Below, piece by piece: positions 8,856 to 17,532 of a stretch of DNA of 62,912 nucleotides; position 1 is the first letter of the stretch, and every line of letters starts with the position of its first letter. The notes beneath the pieces were generated by a model. That model made no database searches. It saw only the letters and a list, made by a program, of their open reading frames with translations, and was not told where the DNA came from. The DNA comes from Deltaproteobacteria bacterium (lineage in GTDB: Bacteria > Myxococcota_A > Polyangia > HGW-17): assembly GCA_016937155.1 (NCBI GenBank), contig JAFGWM010000012.1:1-62912 (forward strand), given 5' to 3'. The position numbers were made by a program, and so were the translations under genes.

Positions 8856-9284
8856 GTGAGTATCATGTCATCAAATTTAGTAAGATGTTCGTTATCAATT
8901 GAATCAACACTTTTTAATCAACTTGAGCGGCTGGTTGGACATAATGGTTATGAAAACAGAAGTGAATATGTTAGAGATCTTATTCGTAAACAGCTTGTGG
9001 AAGAAGAGTGGGAGTCAAACGAGGAAGCCCTTGGTACAATTACGATGATTTATGATCACGAAACAAGAAATCTCGGACGCAATCTTGTTAATCTGCAGCA
9101 TGAAAATCATGATCTTTTTCTCGCCACGACACATGTCCATCTTGATAAACATGTGTGTGCTGAAATGATAATGCTAAAAGGTGCAGCACATGACATTAGA
9201 GTTGTGGCAAATAATCTTGGCAAACAAAAAGGGGTTTTACATACTGCACTGTCCATGTCTTCAACAGGTAAAATACTTAAATAG
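8856..9284 (+). CDS. nikR: NikR, nickel-responsive repressor
   Basis: A 142-residue CopG-type ribbon-helix-helix protein with a C-terminal ACT-like metal domain. All four Ni ligands of E. coli NikR align: His82, His93, His95 and Cys101 (spacing 11, 2, 6), within TTHVHLDKHVCAE. The RHH domain at residues 9-45 gives the DNA-binding strand (VRCSLSIES). The start is the GTG at 8856, immediately after the previous stop, or the ATG at 8865; both are in frame. No nickel transport or hydrogenase/urease gene is visible in the window, so the targets are not known. It is convergent with batE. Confidence 0.93.
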   Translation: MSIMSSNLVRCSLSIESTLFNQLERLVGHNGYENRSEYVRDLIRKQLVEEEWESNEEALGTITMIYDHETRNLGRNLVNLQHENHDLFLATTHVHLDKHVCAEMIMLKGAAHDIRVVANNLGKQKGVLHTALSMSSTGKILK

Positions 9285-9314
9285 TCCCACCTTATAAATG
9301 TCTGTTTTTGTTAA

Positions 9315-10100
9315 TCAGAGTGTCCCGATGGTGTTTTTTTCCACCCATCCTTCCATACCATTTGGAAGGGATATTTTTACCCATGCCTGATCCTCAAGAT
9401 TGATTTTAATCTTTAAACCTGCATGGATTTTAAAGGCGGTATTTGATGATTTCTGAGGGGCTTCCTTCACGGAAATTTCATCCGGAAGAACTATTCCAAA
9501 TCTGTAAATATGTTCAAAATAATATCTTCCACTAATCATAATAGCGAAAATGAGTACGAAGACTCCAGTTAATACTGCACCGGTAATCATTGATATCCTT
9601 AGCAAACCGGATTCTCTGAAATACAACCAGGTTAAAATGCCGAAAAAAAGTGACCATAAAACTATGAAGATAATTTTCATGGTTGAAAAATTCATCCAGT
9701 TAACCATTCTTACCCATAATGAACTCTCGGCAAAACTCACAATATTATCCTTGTATTTTCTTTCTATGACCTGACGGGTGAGTTTTATGTTGTGCAATGT
9801 ATCCTTGTGCTTTGGATGCAGTTTCAGAGAGCGTTCATAACTGTAAACAGCATATCCATATTTTCCTGCTTTGTAGTAGGCATTTCCAAGATTGTAGAAT
9901 AAATTTTCATGGTGAATTCCTCGGCTGATAAGAATTTCAAATGCCTTTGCTGCATTTTCGTAATCGGATGGCGAGGAGGCTTTTGCATAAATTCCAACAG
10001 CATAGTTAAATAATTCAGCATTATCCATATTCTGTGGCTTTGGAGCTTCAGTAATTCCAGAAATCAGATTTGTAAAACAAAAAATCAGGGTATAAATCAT
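9315..10100 (-). CDS. batE: BatE-like TPR/SH3 membrane protein
   Basis: A 261-residue protein: a signal-like N-terminus, TPR motifs around residues 30-100 (FYNLGNAYYKAGKYGYAV is the clearest), two membrane helices at about 143-160 and 170-189, and an SH3-like domain at about 210-258 with a GWVEKNT turn. This order is that of BatE in Bat aerotolerance operons. I place the start at 10100, where GAGG lies about 7 bases upstream; the frame is open to 10286 but that stretch reads inside batD. It is the last gene of the operon, 7 bases after the batD stop. Confidence 0.88.
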   Translation of the reverse strand: MIYTLIFCFTNLISGITEAPKPQNMDNAELFNYAVGIYAKASSPSDYENAAKAFEILISRGIHHENLFYNLGNAYYKAGKYGYAVYSYERSLKLHPKHKDTLHNIKLTRQVIERKYKDNIVSFAESSLWVRMVNWMNFSTMKIIFIVLWSLFFGILTWLYFRESGLLRISMITGAVLTGVFVLIFAIMISGRYYFEHIYRFGIVLPDEISVKEAPQKSSNTAFKIHAGLKIKINLEDQAWVKISLPNGMEGWVEKNTIGTL

Positions 10101-10107
10101 ATTAACC

Positions 10108-11931
10108 TCAATCACCAATCCGATCGCAAAGCTTACGTACATCACCAAGAGCAGTTTCATACTGCATGTTGGCCAGAGCAGCATCCGGCGCGTATCTTGC
10201 GAAGTCAAGGGATTCAAGCATTTCCTGAATCTGTGTAATGAGTTCTTCAGTGCAACCGGAATCTTTAAGCTTATCTGATAGTTCAACAGTGGTCAGTCCC
10301 ATTGCTCTTGTTCCGGTTTTTTCAGAGATGGAATCCATGAGAAGTTTTGTGAGTTCACTGTAAAATTCAGATGATTTTCCCTCATGCATATATTGTCTGG
10401 CAAGTTTGAGGGACATTCTGTGTCTTCTGGATGCAGCACGTTTTTTGATAAACACTTTATTTGAAGAAAGTTTCTTTCTAGTGAGAATAATAATTCCAGT
10501 AATTCCCCATATCCCAAATGGGATTAAAAGTGAAGTTATAAAAAATGAAAAGGATGAGATAAGTGCTCTGCTGGAATTTCCGGATACAGGTTTGATCTTA
10601 ATGGGTTTGATTCCGGGAGCAAGAAAGTTTTCCTTTATCCCTGTTGATACTGGATTTATTTTTGTAACCGCTGTAGCCGGGTTTTTCCCTTTGGCTATAT
10701 CAAAAGAGTAGGCTTTTGTTGTTGCCTTTATATATTTCCCTTTTGATGGATCGAAATAATTGAAAATAATTTTGGGAAAAAGATGTTTTCCTGTTTTTAC
10801 AGGAACAAGAATATATGAAGCCTTCCATGAGCCTGCAAATTTTTTCTCCTTAACAAGTTTTTCCGAAATTACGGGGTTTCCGTTTGGCTCAAGTCTTGCC
10901 CAGTCAATATCGGGAAGCTGAGGTCCCTTAAGGGAGGTTAAAAGCCCATCTCCTGTAATTTTTACTGTTACATCTATGGCTTCTCCTGTTTTCAGGGATG
11001 TGGAGGTCAGGTCTATATCAATTTTGAAATTTCCGATGTTATCATCACTGAAATTGGCGGGGCGTCCGGAAGCGGGAAGTGGAAGTACGTTGATAGTTAC
11101 AGGAGCGGAATTTCTAACTGATGTTCTTCTGGGGCTTAAAAAATCGGATTGAGTTACGTATGAAACATTTCGTGTTCCGATAACCAGTTTTCCTGACTTC
11201 TGCGGCCAGTACATTCTCCTGAAAGCAAGAACTCTGTAATAACTCTCGCCGTGTACGTTTTCTCTTTTTGAAATATCATACTGATGATGAGGAGAGAAAA
11301 GACTTTTGGAAATAAAGCCTGGAGCATCAGGAATATCACTTCTTGGTGCTTCACTTATTGGCTTGTAGGTGTAAATATACCAGGAAACCATTATTCCTTC
11401 ACCTAAATAAGCTTTTGTTTTATTGACAGTAATCTGAAAAAAATCATCTCCTGTGCTCGTGGCTAGTGGAGTATCTCCTTCCTTTATCGGTTTGGGAAAA
11501 GAGCGTGGAGGATTGACACTTACGACAATCTTGTTGCTTTTGTATTTGCGTCCCGAGACAGTCATTACTGCTGGTGACACTGTGAATCTGCCTTCTGTTT
11601 TAGCCCGAAGATAATAAGTGATGACATGGCTCAATTCCTGGTAGTAACGACCGTTATTGATACCAATCTGACTTTGAGTAGACTCACTCTGATCTATCAT
11701 CTCGAATTGTTTCAGGGAAGGTGGATTAAATGAATTGTAGAAGTTTCGTTTAATTCTCCCTCTTCTTGTTTTTACAGCACTCATCTTCACAATGAGTTTA
11801 AACTCTTCACCTTGCCGCACCCTTGCAGGTTCAGCACTCAGGGAAATCTTGTACTGTGCAAGTGCAGTACAGGGAATACCCATAGTTACAAATACAAGAA
11901 GAAATATTCTCGACAGCCTAATTATTACCAT
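10108..11931 (-). CDS. batD: BatD-like protein
   Basis: A 607-residue secreted or membrane-anchored protein with a signal peptide ending near ALAQ (residue 26), several immunoglobulin-like beta domains over residues 28-430, one membrane helix at about 450-480 and a cytoplasmic helical tail. This is the BatD (oxygen tolerance) architecture. The tail has a TTVELSDKL motif that also occurs in the gene product at 15143-16642, so the two appear to be related modules. It sits between the TPR gene and batE on one transcript. Confidence 0.9.
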   Translation of the reverse strand: MVIIRLSRIFLLVFVTMGIPCTALAQYKISLSAEPARVRQGEEFKLIVKMSAVKTRRGRIKRNFYNSFNPPSLKQFEMIDQSESTQSQIGINNGRYYQELSHVITYYLRAKTEGRFTVSPAVMTVSGRKYKSNKIVVSVNPPRSFPKPIKEGDTPLATSTGDDFFQITVNKTKAYLGEGIMVSWYIYTYKPISEAPRSDIPDAPGFISKSLFSPHHQYDISKRENVHGESYYRVLAFRRMYWPQKSGKLVIGTRNVSYVTQSDFLSPRRTSVRNSAPVTINVLPLPASGRPANFSDDNIGNFKIDIDLTSTSLKTGEAIDVTVKITGDGLLTSLKGPQLPDIDWARLEPNGNPVISEKLVKEKKFAGSWKASYILVPVKTGKHLFPKIIFNYFDPSKGKYIKATTKAYSFDIAKGKNPATAVTKINPVSTGIKENFLAPGIKPIKIKPVSGNSSRALISSFSFFITSLLIPFGIWGITGIIILTRKKLSSNKVFIKKRAASRRHRMSLKLARQYMHEGKSSEFYSELTKLLMDSISEKTGTRAMGLTTVELSDKLKDSGCTEELITQIQEMLESLDFARYAPDAALANMQYETALGDVRKLCDRIGD

Positions 11932-11942
11932 CTTAATCCTGC

Positions 11943-12923
11943 TTACCAGTCCTTGATGGGGGCTCTCCTGTTTTTCCCCATCCTTTTGTATAATTCCTTT
12001 TGCCTTGCTTTCTGTCTTTGTTCAAGATCATTCAACGCTTTTACAGCAGCCTTCTGTTCCGGAGAAAGTTTTTTTGGTTTTTTTACGTTTTGTTTATCAT
12101 CCTGAGATTGTTGCTGCTGGTCTTTTTTCTGCTGGTCTTTCTTTTGCTGATCCTTCTTTTGTTGGTCTTTTTTCTGCTGGTCTTTTTTCTGTTGATCCTT
12201 CTTTTGTTGGTCTTTTTTCTGCTGGTCTTTCTTCTGTTGATCCTTCTTTTGCTGGTCTTTTTTCTGCTGGTCTTTCTTCTGCTGATCCTTATTCTGGCCG
12301 TTTTTATCTTGATCTTTTTGGTTCTGATCTTTCTTTTGTTGATCCTTTTTGTCCTGGTCTTTTTTCTGTTGGTCTTTTTTCTGCTGATCTTTCTTCTGTT
12401 GCTCTTTCTTCTGTTGTCTTTCCTGTTTTTCCTGCTCTTTTTTCAATTCTTCAATTTTCTCCAGAGCCATTTCGTAGTTGTGGATTGCAGATTCACTGGC
12501 GGTATTCAACTCAATTGCTCTTTTAAAGGATTCGGCACTTTGCTGATAAGTTGCAACAGCTTCTTTTATTTGTTTTTTCTTTGAATGTTCATAGGATCTT
12601 GCGGTGTTGAATCTGGCAATTCCCTGAAAATAGAAACTGTTTTCTCTCAGCTTTCGATTCTCGGAAGCAGTGGCACTCTGAAATGATTTCTCCGCATCCA
12701 GAAATTTCCCCTGTGCCAACTGACTTAAACCAAGATTGAATTTTAATTTCAGGGATTTCCCTCTGCTTGAAAGAGCTTCAAGGTAAAGTTCCTCAGCTTT
12801 ATCATATTTTTTATCCTTCAAAAAGGAGTTTGCTTTTTTTACCTGTTCAACTTCAATAACAAAGGGATCCCACGAAATAATGAAAATTGAAAACAGTAAA
12901 ATTAAAAGTATTTCAGCCTTCAT
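11943..12923 (-). CDS. BatC-like TPR protein with KDQ repeat
   Basis: A 326-residue protein with an N-terminal hydrophobic segment, TPR-like helices at about residues 25-150 (YDKAEELYLEALSS, ESFKRAIELN), a highly charged repeat of QQKKD at about 170-265, and a basic C-terminal helix (SPEQKAAVKALNDLEQRQKA). The equivalent position in Bat operons is BatC. The repeat is encoded by a 15-bp unit repeated about twelve times at 12121-12300 with a 45-bp higher-order pattern. It overlaps the VWA gene upstream by 11 bases. The repeat length is likely to vary between strains. Confidence 0.83.
   Translation of the reverse strand: MKAEILLILLFSIFIISWDPFVIEVEQVKKANSFLKDKKYDKAEELYLEALSSRGKSLKLKFNLGLSQLAQGKFLDAEKSFQSATASENRKLRENSFYFQGIARFNTARSYEHSKKKQIKEAVATYQQSAESFKRAIELNTASESAIHNYEMALEKIEELKKEQEKQERQQKKEQQKKDQQKKDQQKKDQDKKDQQKKDQNQKDQDKNGQNKDQQKKDQQKKDQQKKDQQKKDQQKKDQQKKDQQKKDQQKKDQQKKDQQKKDQQKKDQQQQSQDDKQNVKKPKKLSPEQKAAVKALNDLEQRQKARQKELYKRMGKNRRAPIKDW
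12121..12300. repeat. 12 x 15-bp tandem repeat (45-bp higher-order unit)
   Basis: Twelve consecutive 15-bp units read on the plus strand as variants of TCTTTTTTCTGCTGG. Positions 1, 4, 7 and 10 are identical to that form; units 2/5/8/11 end in TGA, and units 3, 6 and 9 start with TCC. The array therefore also has a 45-bp period, and only the last unit is diverged. It encodes the QQKKD repeat of the BatC-like protein. More degenerate units continue to about 12420. Confidence 0.9.
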
Positions 12924-13974
12924 TTTGAGCCTCTCTGGTTTTGAAAAGTTCCCTGTCTCCCAAAAGAAGAAGGTTAAAAATCAGAAAGATAATTGCTGGA
13001 ATAATGAACCAATGAAATTCCTCATTTTTTTCTTCGATTTTTCGTTTCTGGCCTTCTGTTCTTTTCAAATCCTTGATGTTTTTCAACACAAGTTCGGTCC
13101 CGAAATTATCTTTTGAAGCCTTGAAGTATTTTCCCCCTGTTAATTCAGAAATTTTTTTCAGGAGTTTTTCATCAAGACTTGAAGTAACATATTTTTCTCC
13201 GTATTTCATATATCCAGATGTATTCCCATCTTCATTTACAGCGGGAACCAGAGAGCCGGATGTATTTCCAATGCCAATAGTGTACACTCTAATGCCCTGA
13301 GTATTAAGCTCGGATGCTATTTTTTCGGGTGATCCGGAGAGATCCTCTCCATCACTCAGGAGTATGATTATCTGCGATCTTTTATCACCTGATCTTCGAC
13401 TTTCAATGAGAAGATCCTTTGCACTTGCCAGAGCTCTTCCTATTGCTGTCCCCCCAAGGGGCATATCTTCCGGGACAAGGTTTTCCCAGAACATCTTTGC
13501 GCTTTCATAATCTTCAGTAAGAGGATAAGTCATTGGTGTACCGGCGAAAGCTATCAATCCCACCCTGTCTCCACCAAGAGAGTCAATAAGTTTATTCATT
13601 TCTCTTTTTGCATGTTCAAGTCTGCTTCCATGCATATCTCTGACATTCATTGATTTGGAAAAGTCCAATGCAACTAAAATATCAAGTCCTCTAGGCTTGA
13701 GATTCATTGTTTTCCCTCTGGATTGAGGTTGAGCCCAGGAGATAAGTGAAAGAATAAGTACTCCGAGAATAAGTGCAACGTTTATGGAAGCAACAATATT
13801 ACTGCGTCTGTCTATAAGGTCTGCTACGAGATCGTGGGTTCCAAATCGGCTCATAATCCGTTTTTTAATTGCATGGCTGATTACGTATGCAAATAAAAGT
13901 ATAAATATTCCCACTGTAAGCCAGAGCCCTGTCCCCGTAAGGCTTAAAAATGAATTCCAGTTTCTCCAGGTCAT
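12913..13974 (-). CDS. batB: VWA-domain BatB-like membrane protein
   Basis: A 353-residue protein with membrane helices at about 17-35 and 62-80, a von Willebrand A domain from about residue 96, and a C-terminal helix at about 325-345. The MIDAS motif is intact: DFSKS at 104-108, the later Thr in AFAGTPMTYPL and the Asp of LLSDGED. The VWA domain probably sits in the periplasm between helices. It lies in the Bat operon and starts as an overlap with the following gene. In most operons this position is BatA or BatB. Confidence 0.9.
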   Translation of the reverse strand: MTWRNWNSFLSLTGTGLWLTVGIFILLFAYVISHAIKKRIMSRFGTHDLVADLIDRRSNIVASINVALILGVLILSLISWAQPQSRGKTMNLKPRGLDILVALDFSKSMNVRDMHGSRLEHAKREMNKLIDSLGGDRVGLIAFAGTPMTYPLTEDYESAKMFWENLVPEDMPLGGTAIGRALASAKDLLIESRRSGDKRSQIIILLSDGEDLSGSPEKIASELNTQGIRVYTIGIGNTSGSLVPAVNEDGNTSGYMKYGEKYVTSSLDEKLLKKISELTGGKYFKASKDNFGTELVLKNIKDLKRTEGQKRKIEEKNEEFHWFIIPAIIFLIFNLLLLGDRELFKTREAQNEG

Positions 13975-15146
13975 GGAAACCTCCTGAGCCAGGTCATTTC
14001 CAGAATGCTGCCTAAAAACAGCAACAGCATTGCTGCCATAATGAAAATTGATTGAATACCTCTATTTGTACGGTATTTGGTGATATATTTATTCTTTTCC
14101 AGTTTATCTAGAAGTTTCTGAAAACGATCCTGAAGAGCGGCCTTATCTGATGCCAGATAACTTGATCCACCTGTACGGGAACTTATCTGTTCCAGAAGTT
14201 TTGGATTTACCGGAGCCCTTCTGGTAAACAGACTGAGTCTGGAACCATTTCCTCCATTGGGATCTCCCATAAGGATGGTATGAATTTTGACACCCAGAGC
14301 TGTAGCATGCTGCGCTGCCTCTTTGGGGCTCATTTCTCCCGCATTATTATCACCATCTGTGAGGAGAATAATTATTCTTGTTTTTGATTTGGATCTTCTA
14401 AGCATATTCAAAGATGTACCGAGAGCTTCTCCAATGGCTGTTGCCCGTCCCTCATCTATGGTTCCCAGATTCACACGTGATAATAAATGATTGAATGCGT
14501 AATGATCAAGCGTCAGGGGACAGTACGGATATGCATACATACCGAAAACAACAAGCCCCATTCTGTCATTTGGCCTGCTTTTTACAAACTGTGAAACCAC
14601 ATCCTTTGCCGCTACCAGTCTGTTTGGTGGCATATCATTAGCTTCCATTGATCTCGAAACATCAAGTGCTATAACAATATCAATACCCTGCTCATCGGTT
14701 TCTTCATATATATTCACCAGTGATGGTCCACTAAGTGCAAAAATCAAAAGACCAAGAGAGATGATTTTTACGGTGGGGGTAAGAAACCTGAAGTAAGTTC
14801 TCAATCCCGGTTTGATGCTACTCAACAGTCCAAGTCTGGAATAGTTGAGCGATGCATATCTCCTGTGATCTCTGGAAATTACATACCAGGCAATCAGTGG
14901 GAGTACAGTAAGCCCCCAGAGTGCCCATTTCCTCGTGAATACCACTGGATTTGTATATTTATTGAGTCCTATGTGAACAAACCAGGCGGTCATGCCGGTA
15001 AACATGATAAACATAACCCATGGAAACATTTTATTCAGGGCAAATGAAAAATTCTGTTTTCCAGAAAACAGGCTTGATACCCCGGCTTCTTCTGCGGGAC
15101 CGATGACAGGGCCCCTGATATCTTTTCTTATATCAGACCTTCTCAT
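13971..15146 (-). CDS. batA: VWA-domain BatA-like membrane protein
   Basis: A 391-residue protein with a proline/charge-rich N-terminus, membrane helices at about 42-60, 75-92 and 125-143, a VWA domain from about 155 to 350 with an intact MIDAS (DVSRS at 162-166, VVFGMYAYP, LLTDGDNN) and a final helix. It overlaps the next VWA gene by four bases (ATGA). The first 40 residues (ending near GKQNFSFALNKMFPW) are longer than in typical BatA. It is one of two adjacent VWA proteins, as in BatA-BatB pairs. Confidence 0.9.
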   Translation of the reverse strand: MRRSDIRKDIRGPVIGPAEEAGVSSLFSGKQNFSFALNKMFPWVMFIMFTGMTAWFVHIGLNKYTNPVVFTRKWALWGLTVLPLIAWYVISRDHRRYASLNYSRLGLLSSIKPGLRTYFRFLTPTVKIISLGLLIFALSGPSLVNIYEETDEQGIDIVIALDVSRSMEANDMPPNRLVAAKDVVSQFVKSRPNDRMGLVVFGMYAYPYCPLTLDHYAFNHLLSRVNLGTIDEGRATAIGEALGTSLNMLRRSKSKTRIIILLTDGDNNAGEMSPKEAAQHATALGVKIHTILMGDPNGGNGSRLSLFTRRAPVNPKLLEQISSRTGGSSYLASDKAALQDRFQKLLDKLEKNKYITKYRTNRGIQSIFIMAAMLLLFLGSILEMTWLRRFP

Positions 15147-16642
15147 TCTTTATCATCTCCCCTTTTTTCCTGAGTTTTGCCTCCCAGTAAATCTCTGTGT
15201 AACTCGTCAAGAGAACTGCTGCGTATTGAGTTTTTATCTTCAACTGACTGAGTGTCTTTTACTTCCTTAATTTTTTCTTTTATGCCATCTGATGGTGTAT
15301 CTGCAAGTCCTGCCCATCTCAAATCCTCTTTATCAACAAGTTTCTCAGAATCATCATCCAAAACTGGAGTGGTTTCTTCTCTGATGGTCTCTAAGTCTTT
15401 ATCAGAATCTGGCTCATCACCAGGGGAAAGCTCTTCATCTGTAAGTTCGTACCATGTCTTCCTGACAAAATCGTAACTCTGTTCCAGATAATCCCTTGAT
15501 TCATCAGGAGTTACTGTTAACTTGGCAAATTTAATCAGATCGAGCTTATCCATGAACAATGAAATTTCCTGATGGGTGATTCCATCAGGTTTTACTTCTT
15601 TTAGTTTCTCAAGAAGTTCAGTGGTTGTCATTTCCAGAGAGTAGAAAGAATAACGATTACCAAAGTATTCTCTAACTATTTCAGAAATTTCATATGCATA
15701 GTCCTTAATATACTCATCTTCGGGTGTACCTCTGGATCTTAAAATATCCAGTCGCTCATATGCAATTTCATTCGCTGGTCTGACAGGAATAACTCTTTCT
15801 CTGGTTGAACGCTTTTTGAGAATGTATCTGATGATAAAAAACCCAAGTGCAAATACAACCAAACCAATCGCAATGCCAGTAAGAAGATTTTTCAAAAAAA
15901 TATTTTCCCGATAAATGGAGTATGGCTTCCAGAAAGGTCCGCCTGCTTTGATATTTTCTTCACTTGCAGGTTCTTTCAGGGAAGGATGAGGATCATTGGC
16001 CAGTTTGGAGGAAATTATTATTCTCGGTCCTTTCCCGGCTTCATGGGACATTATAACAGTAGGGGTTGTGGACCCTGAGAGTTTTATTGAAACCGGGATT
16101 GGTGACACTCCATACTCATCAAGAGCGGTCTGCAGTTCCTTTTTTGATGACGCCAGTTGCTGTTCAAGATCTTTTATTGCTGACTCTGTGGATTTTGTAT
16201 CTTTTCCTGCTGTACCTGCATTGGTAAGTTTTGTTTTTTGTTCCACCAGATCTGACTCAAGACCGTTAATTCTTTTTTGAATCCTTCCTGCTTTCAAATC
16301 CAGTAAACGGTCAGTAAAAAAGGAATTGAGTGTTATCTCAAATACCTTCTTTTCGTTACCGCTATCCAGTTTTTCATTCAATATAAGATGGGGTTCCCCG
16401 ATTGTTTTGAATCTTTTTCCTGGTTCAATTTTTGCGGGGAAACTGACTTCTGTATTTTTCGGAGAAACAATTGTAATGAGCAGCTGAAAGTTTTGAGCAA
16501 CAAATATATCCTTTGTGGGATTTTTCAATTGAACACTGACATCAGCATCCATTACTGGAGGAGCAGGATTCTGACCATATGACACAACCGGAAACATCAG
16601 TACAATGAGTATAATAAGGGATGACAGTTGAAATATCCTCAT
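15143..16642 (-). CDS. BatD-related membrane protein
   Basis: A 499-residue protein with a signal peptide (cleavage near residue 23, SYGQ), a beta-rich extracytoplasmic region, a coiled coil at about residues 115-175, one membrane helix at about 250-270, and a cytoplasmic tail. The tail has a TTTELLEKLKE motif and a following FAKL/LDLIKFA helix that match the C-terminal tail of BatD at 10108-11931. It occupies the position of the DUF4381-like gene between DUF58 and the first VWA gene. The last 100 residues are Asp/Glu/Ser-rich and probably disordered. Confidence 0.75.
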   Translation of the reverse strand: MRIFQLSSLIILIVLMFPVVSYGQNPAPPVMDADVSVQLKNPTKDIFVAQNFQLLITIVSPKNTEVSFPAKIEPGKRFKTIGEPHLILNEKLDSGNEKKVFEITLNSFFTDRLLDLKAGRIQKRINGLESDLVEQKTKLTNAGTAGKDTKSTESAIKDLEQQLASSKKELQTALDEYGVSPIPVSIKLSGSTTPTVIMSHEAGKGPRIIISSKLANDPHPSLKEPASEENIKAGGPFWKPYSIYRENIFLKNLLTGIAIGLVVFALGFFIIRYILKKRSTRERVIPVRPANEIAYERLDILRSRGTPEDEYIKDYAYEISEIVREYFGNRYSFYSLEMTTTELLEKLKEVKPDGITHQEISLFMDKLDLIKFAKLTVTPDESRDYLEQSYDFVRKTWYELTDEELSPGDEPDSDKDLETIREETTPVLDDDSEKLVDKEDLRWAGLADTPSDGIKEKIKEVKDTQSVEDKNSIRSSSLDELHRDLLGGKTQEKRGDDKE

Positions 16643-17523
16643 CCTCTCATTCTCCTTTCTCTTCTCCTGAAGAACTGCATCAGTGCAGGGAGATAGTCAT
16701 CGCTTGTTCCTATGGTCATATAATCAAGTTTCAATTTTCTGAAGAGTGATTCACGAACTTCTTTTCGCGCTTTTGCTTTCAGTTTAAAAGCTCTGGCAAC
16801 CTGTTTTGTAATATCGAGAGTAACAATCTGTCCGGTTTCCAGATCTCTGACATTTATCATCCCCACAGGAGGGAGTTCTTCTTCTCTCGGGTCAATCACA
16901 GTGACAGGTATCAGGTCATGCCGTTTTGCTGTAATTTTCAGGTCATGCTCATATTCCGGTGAAAGGAAATCAGACAACAGAAATGCAACACTTCTTCTTT
17001 TACTCACATGTCCCATAAATTTAAGAGCTGTATTAATATCCGATTTCCCGGATTTAGGTTCAAAGTTCAGTATTTCGGTGACTACTCTCAGAACATGTTT
17101 TCTACCCTTTTTGGGGGGAACAAATTTTTCAATCTGATCAGTAAAAATAATCAATCCAACCCTGTCATTATTCTTGATAGCTGAAAAAGCAAGAAGTGCG
17201 CTAAGCTCTGCCATAAGCTCTCTTTTTGTGGCTCTCACTGTTCCAAACAGTGTTGAGGCACTCATATCAACCATGAGCATGATGGTGAGCTCCCTTTCTT
17301 CAACAAAGAGTTTTACAAAAACATCATTTGTTCTGGCTGTAACATTCCAGTCTATGAGTCTGATATCATCCCCTGGCTGATACAGCCTGACCTCATCAAA
17401 AACCATACCACGCCCTTTGAACACACTCTGATACTGGCCAGCAAGCATGTCATTAACCAGACGACTTGTTTTGATTTCAATCTTCCGGACTTTCCGGATA
17501 AGTTCCCTTGATATCATTTTCAA
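16639..17523 (-). CDS. DUF58-domain protein
   Basis: A 294-residue soluble protein of the DUF58 family, the usual partner of MoxR ATPases in Bat operons. The family signature GRGMVFDEVRLYQPGDD at about 37-53 and IDWNVTART at about 57-65 is complete, and a VWA-like core follows with a DMSAS motif at about 87-91 in MVDMSAS. The C-terminus is basic. It overlaps the upstream neighbour's stop by the ATGA pattern at 16639-16642. It probably binds the MoxR ATPase in the cytoplasm. Confidence 0.92.
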   Translation of the reverse strand: MKMISRELIRKVRKIEIKTSRLVNDMLAGQYQSVFKGRGMVFDEVRLYQPGDDIRLIDWNVTARTNDVFVKLFVEERELTIMLMVDMSASTLFGTVRATKRELMAELSALLAFSAIKNNDRVGLIIFTDQIEKFVPPKKGRKHVLRVVTEILNFEPKSGKSDINTALKFMGHVSKRRSVAFLLSDFLSPEYEHDLKITAKRHDLIPVTVIDPREEELPPVGMINVRDLETGQIVTLDITKQVARAFKLKAKARKEVRESLFRKLKLDYMTIGTSDDYLPALMQFFRRRERRMRG

Positions 17524-17532
17524 CCACCTTAC

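Noticed and set aside
12000-12584. Long plus-strand frame made almost entirely of Leu, Val and Phe
   Set aside because: It is the complement of the KDQ repeat of the BatC-like gene; composition is a product of the repeat, no ribosome site fits.
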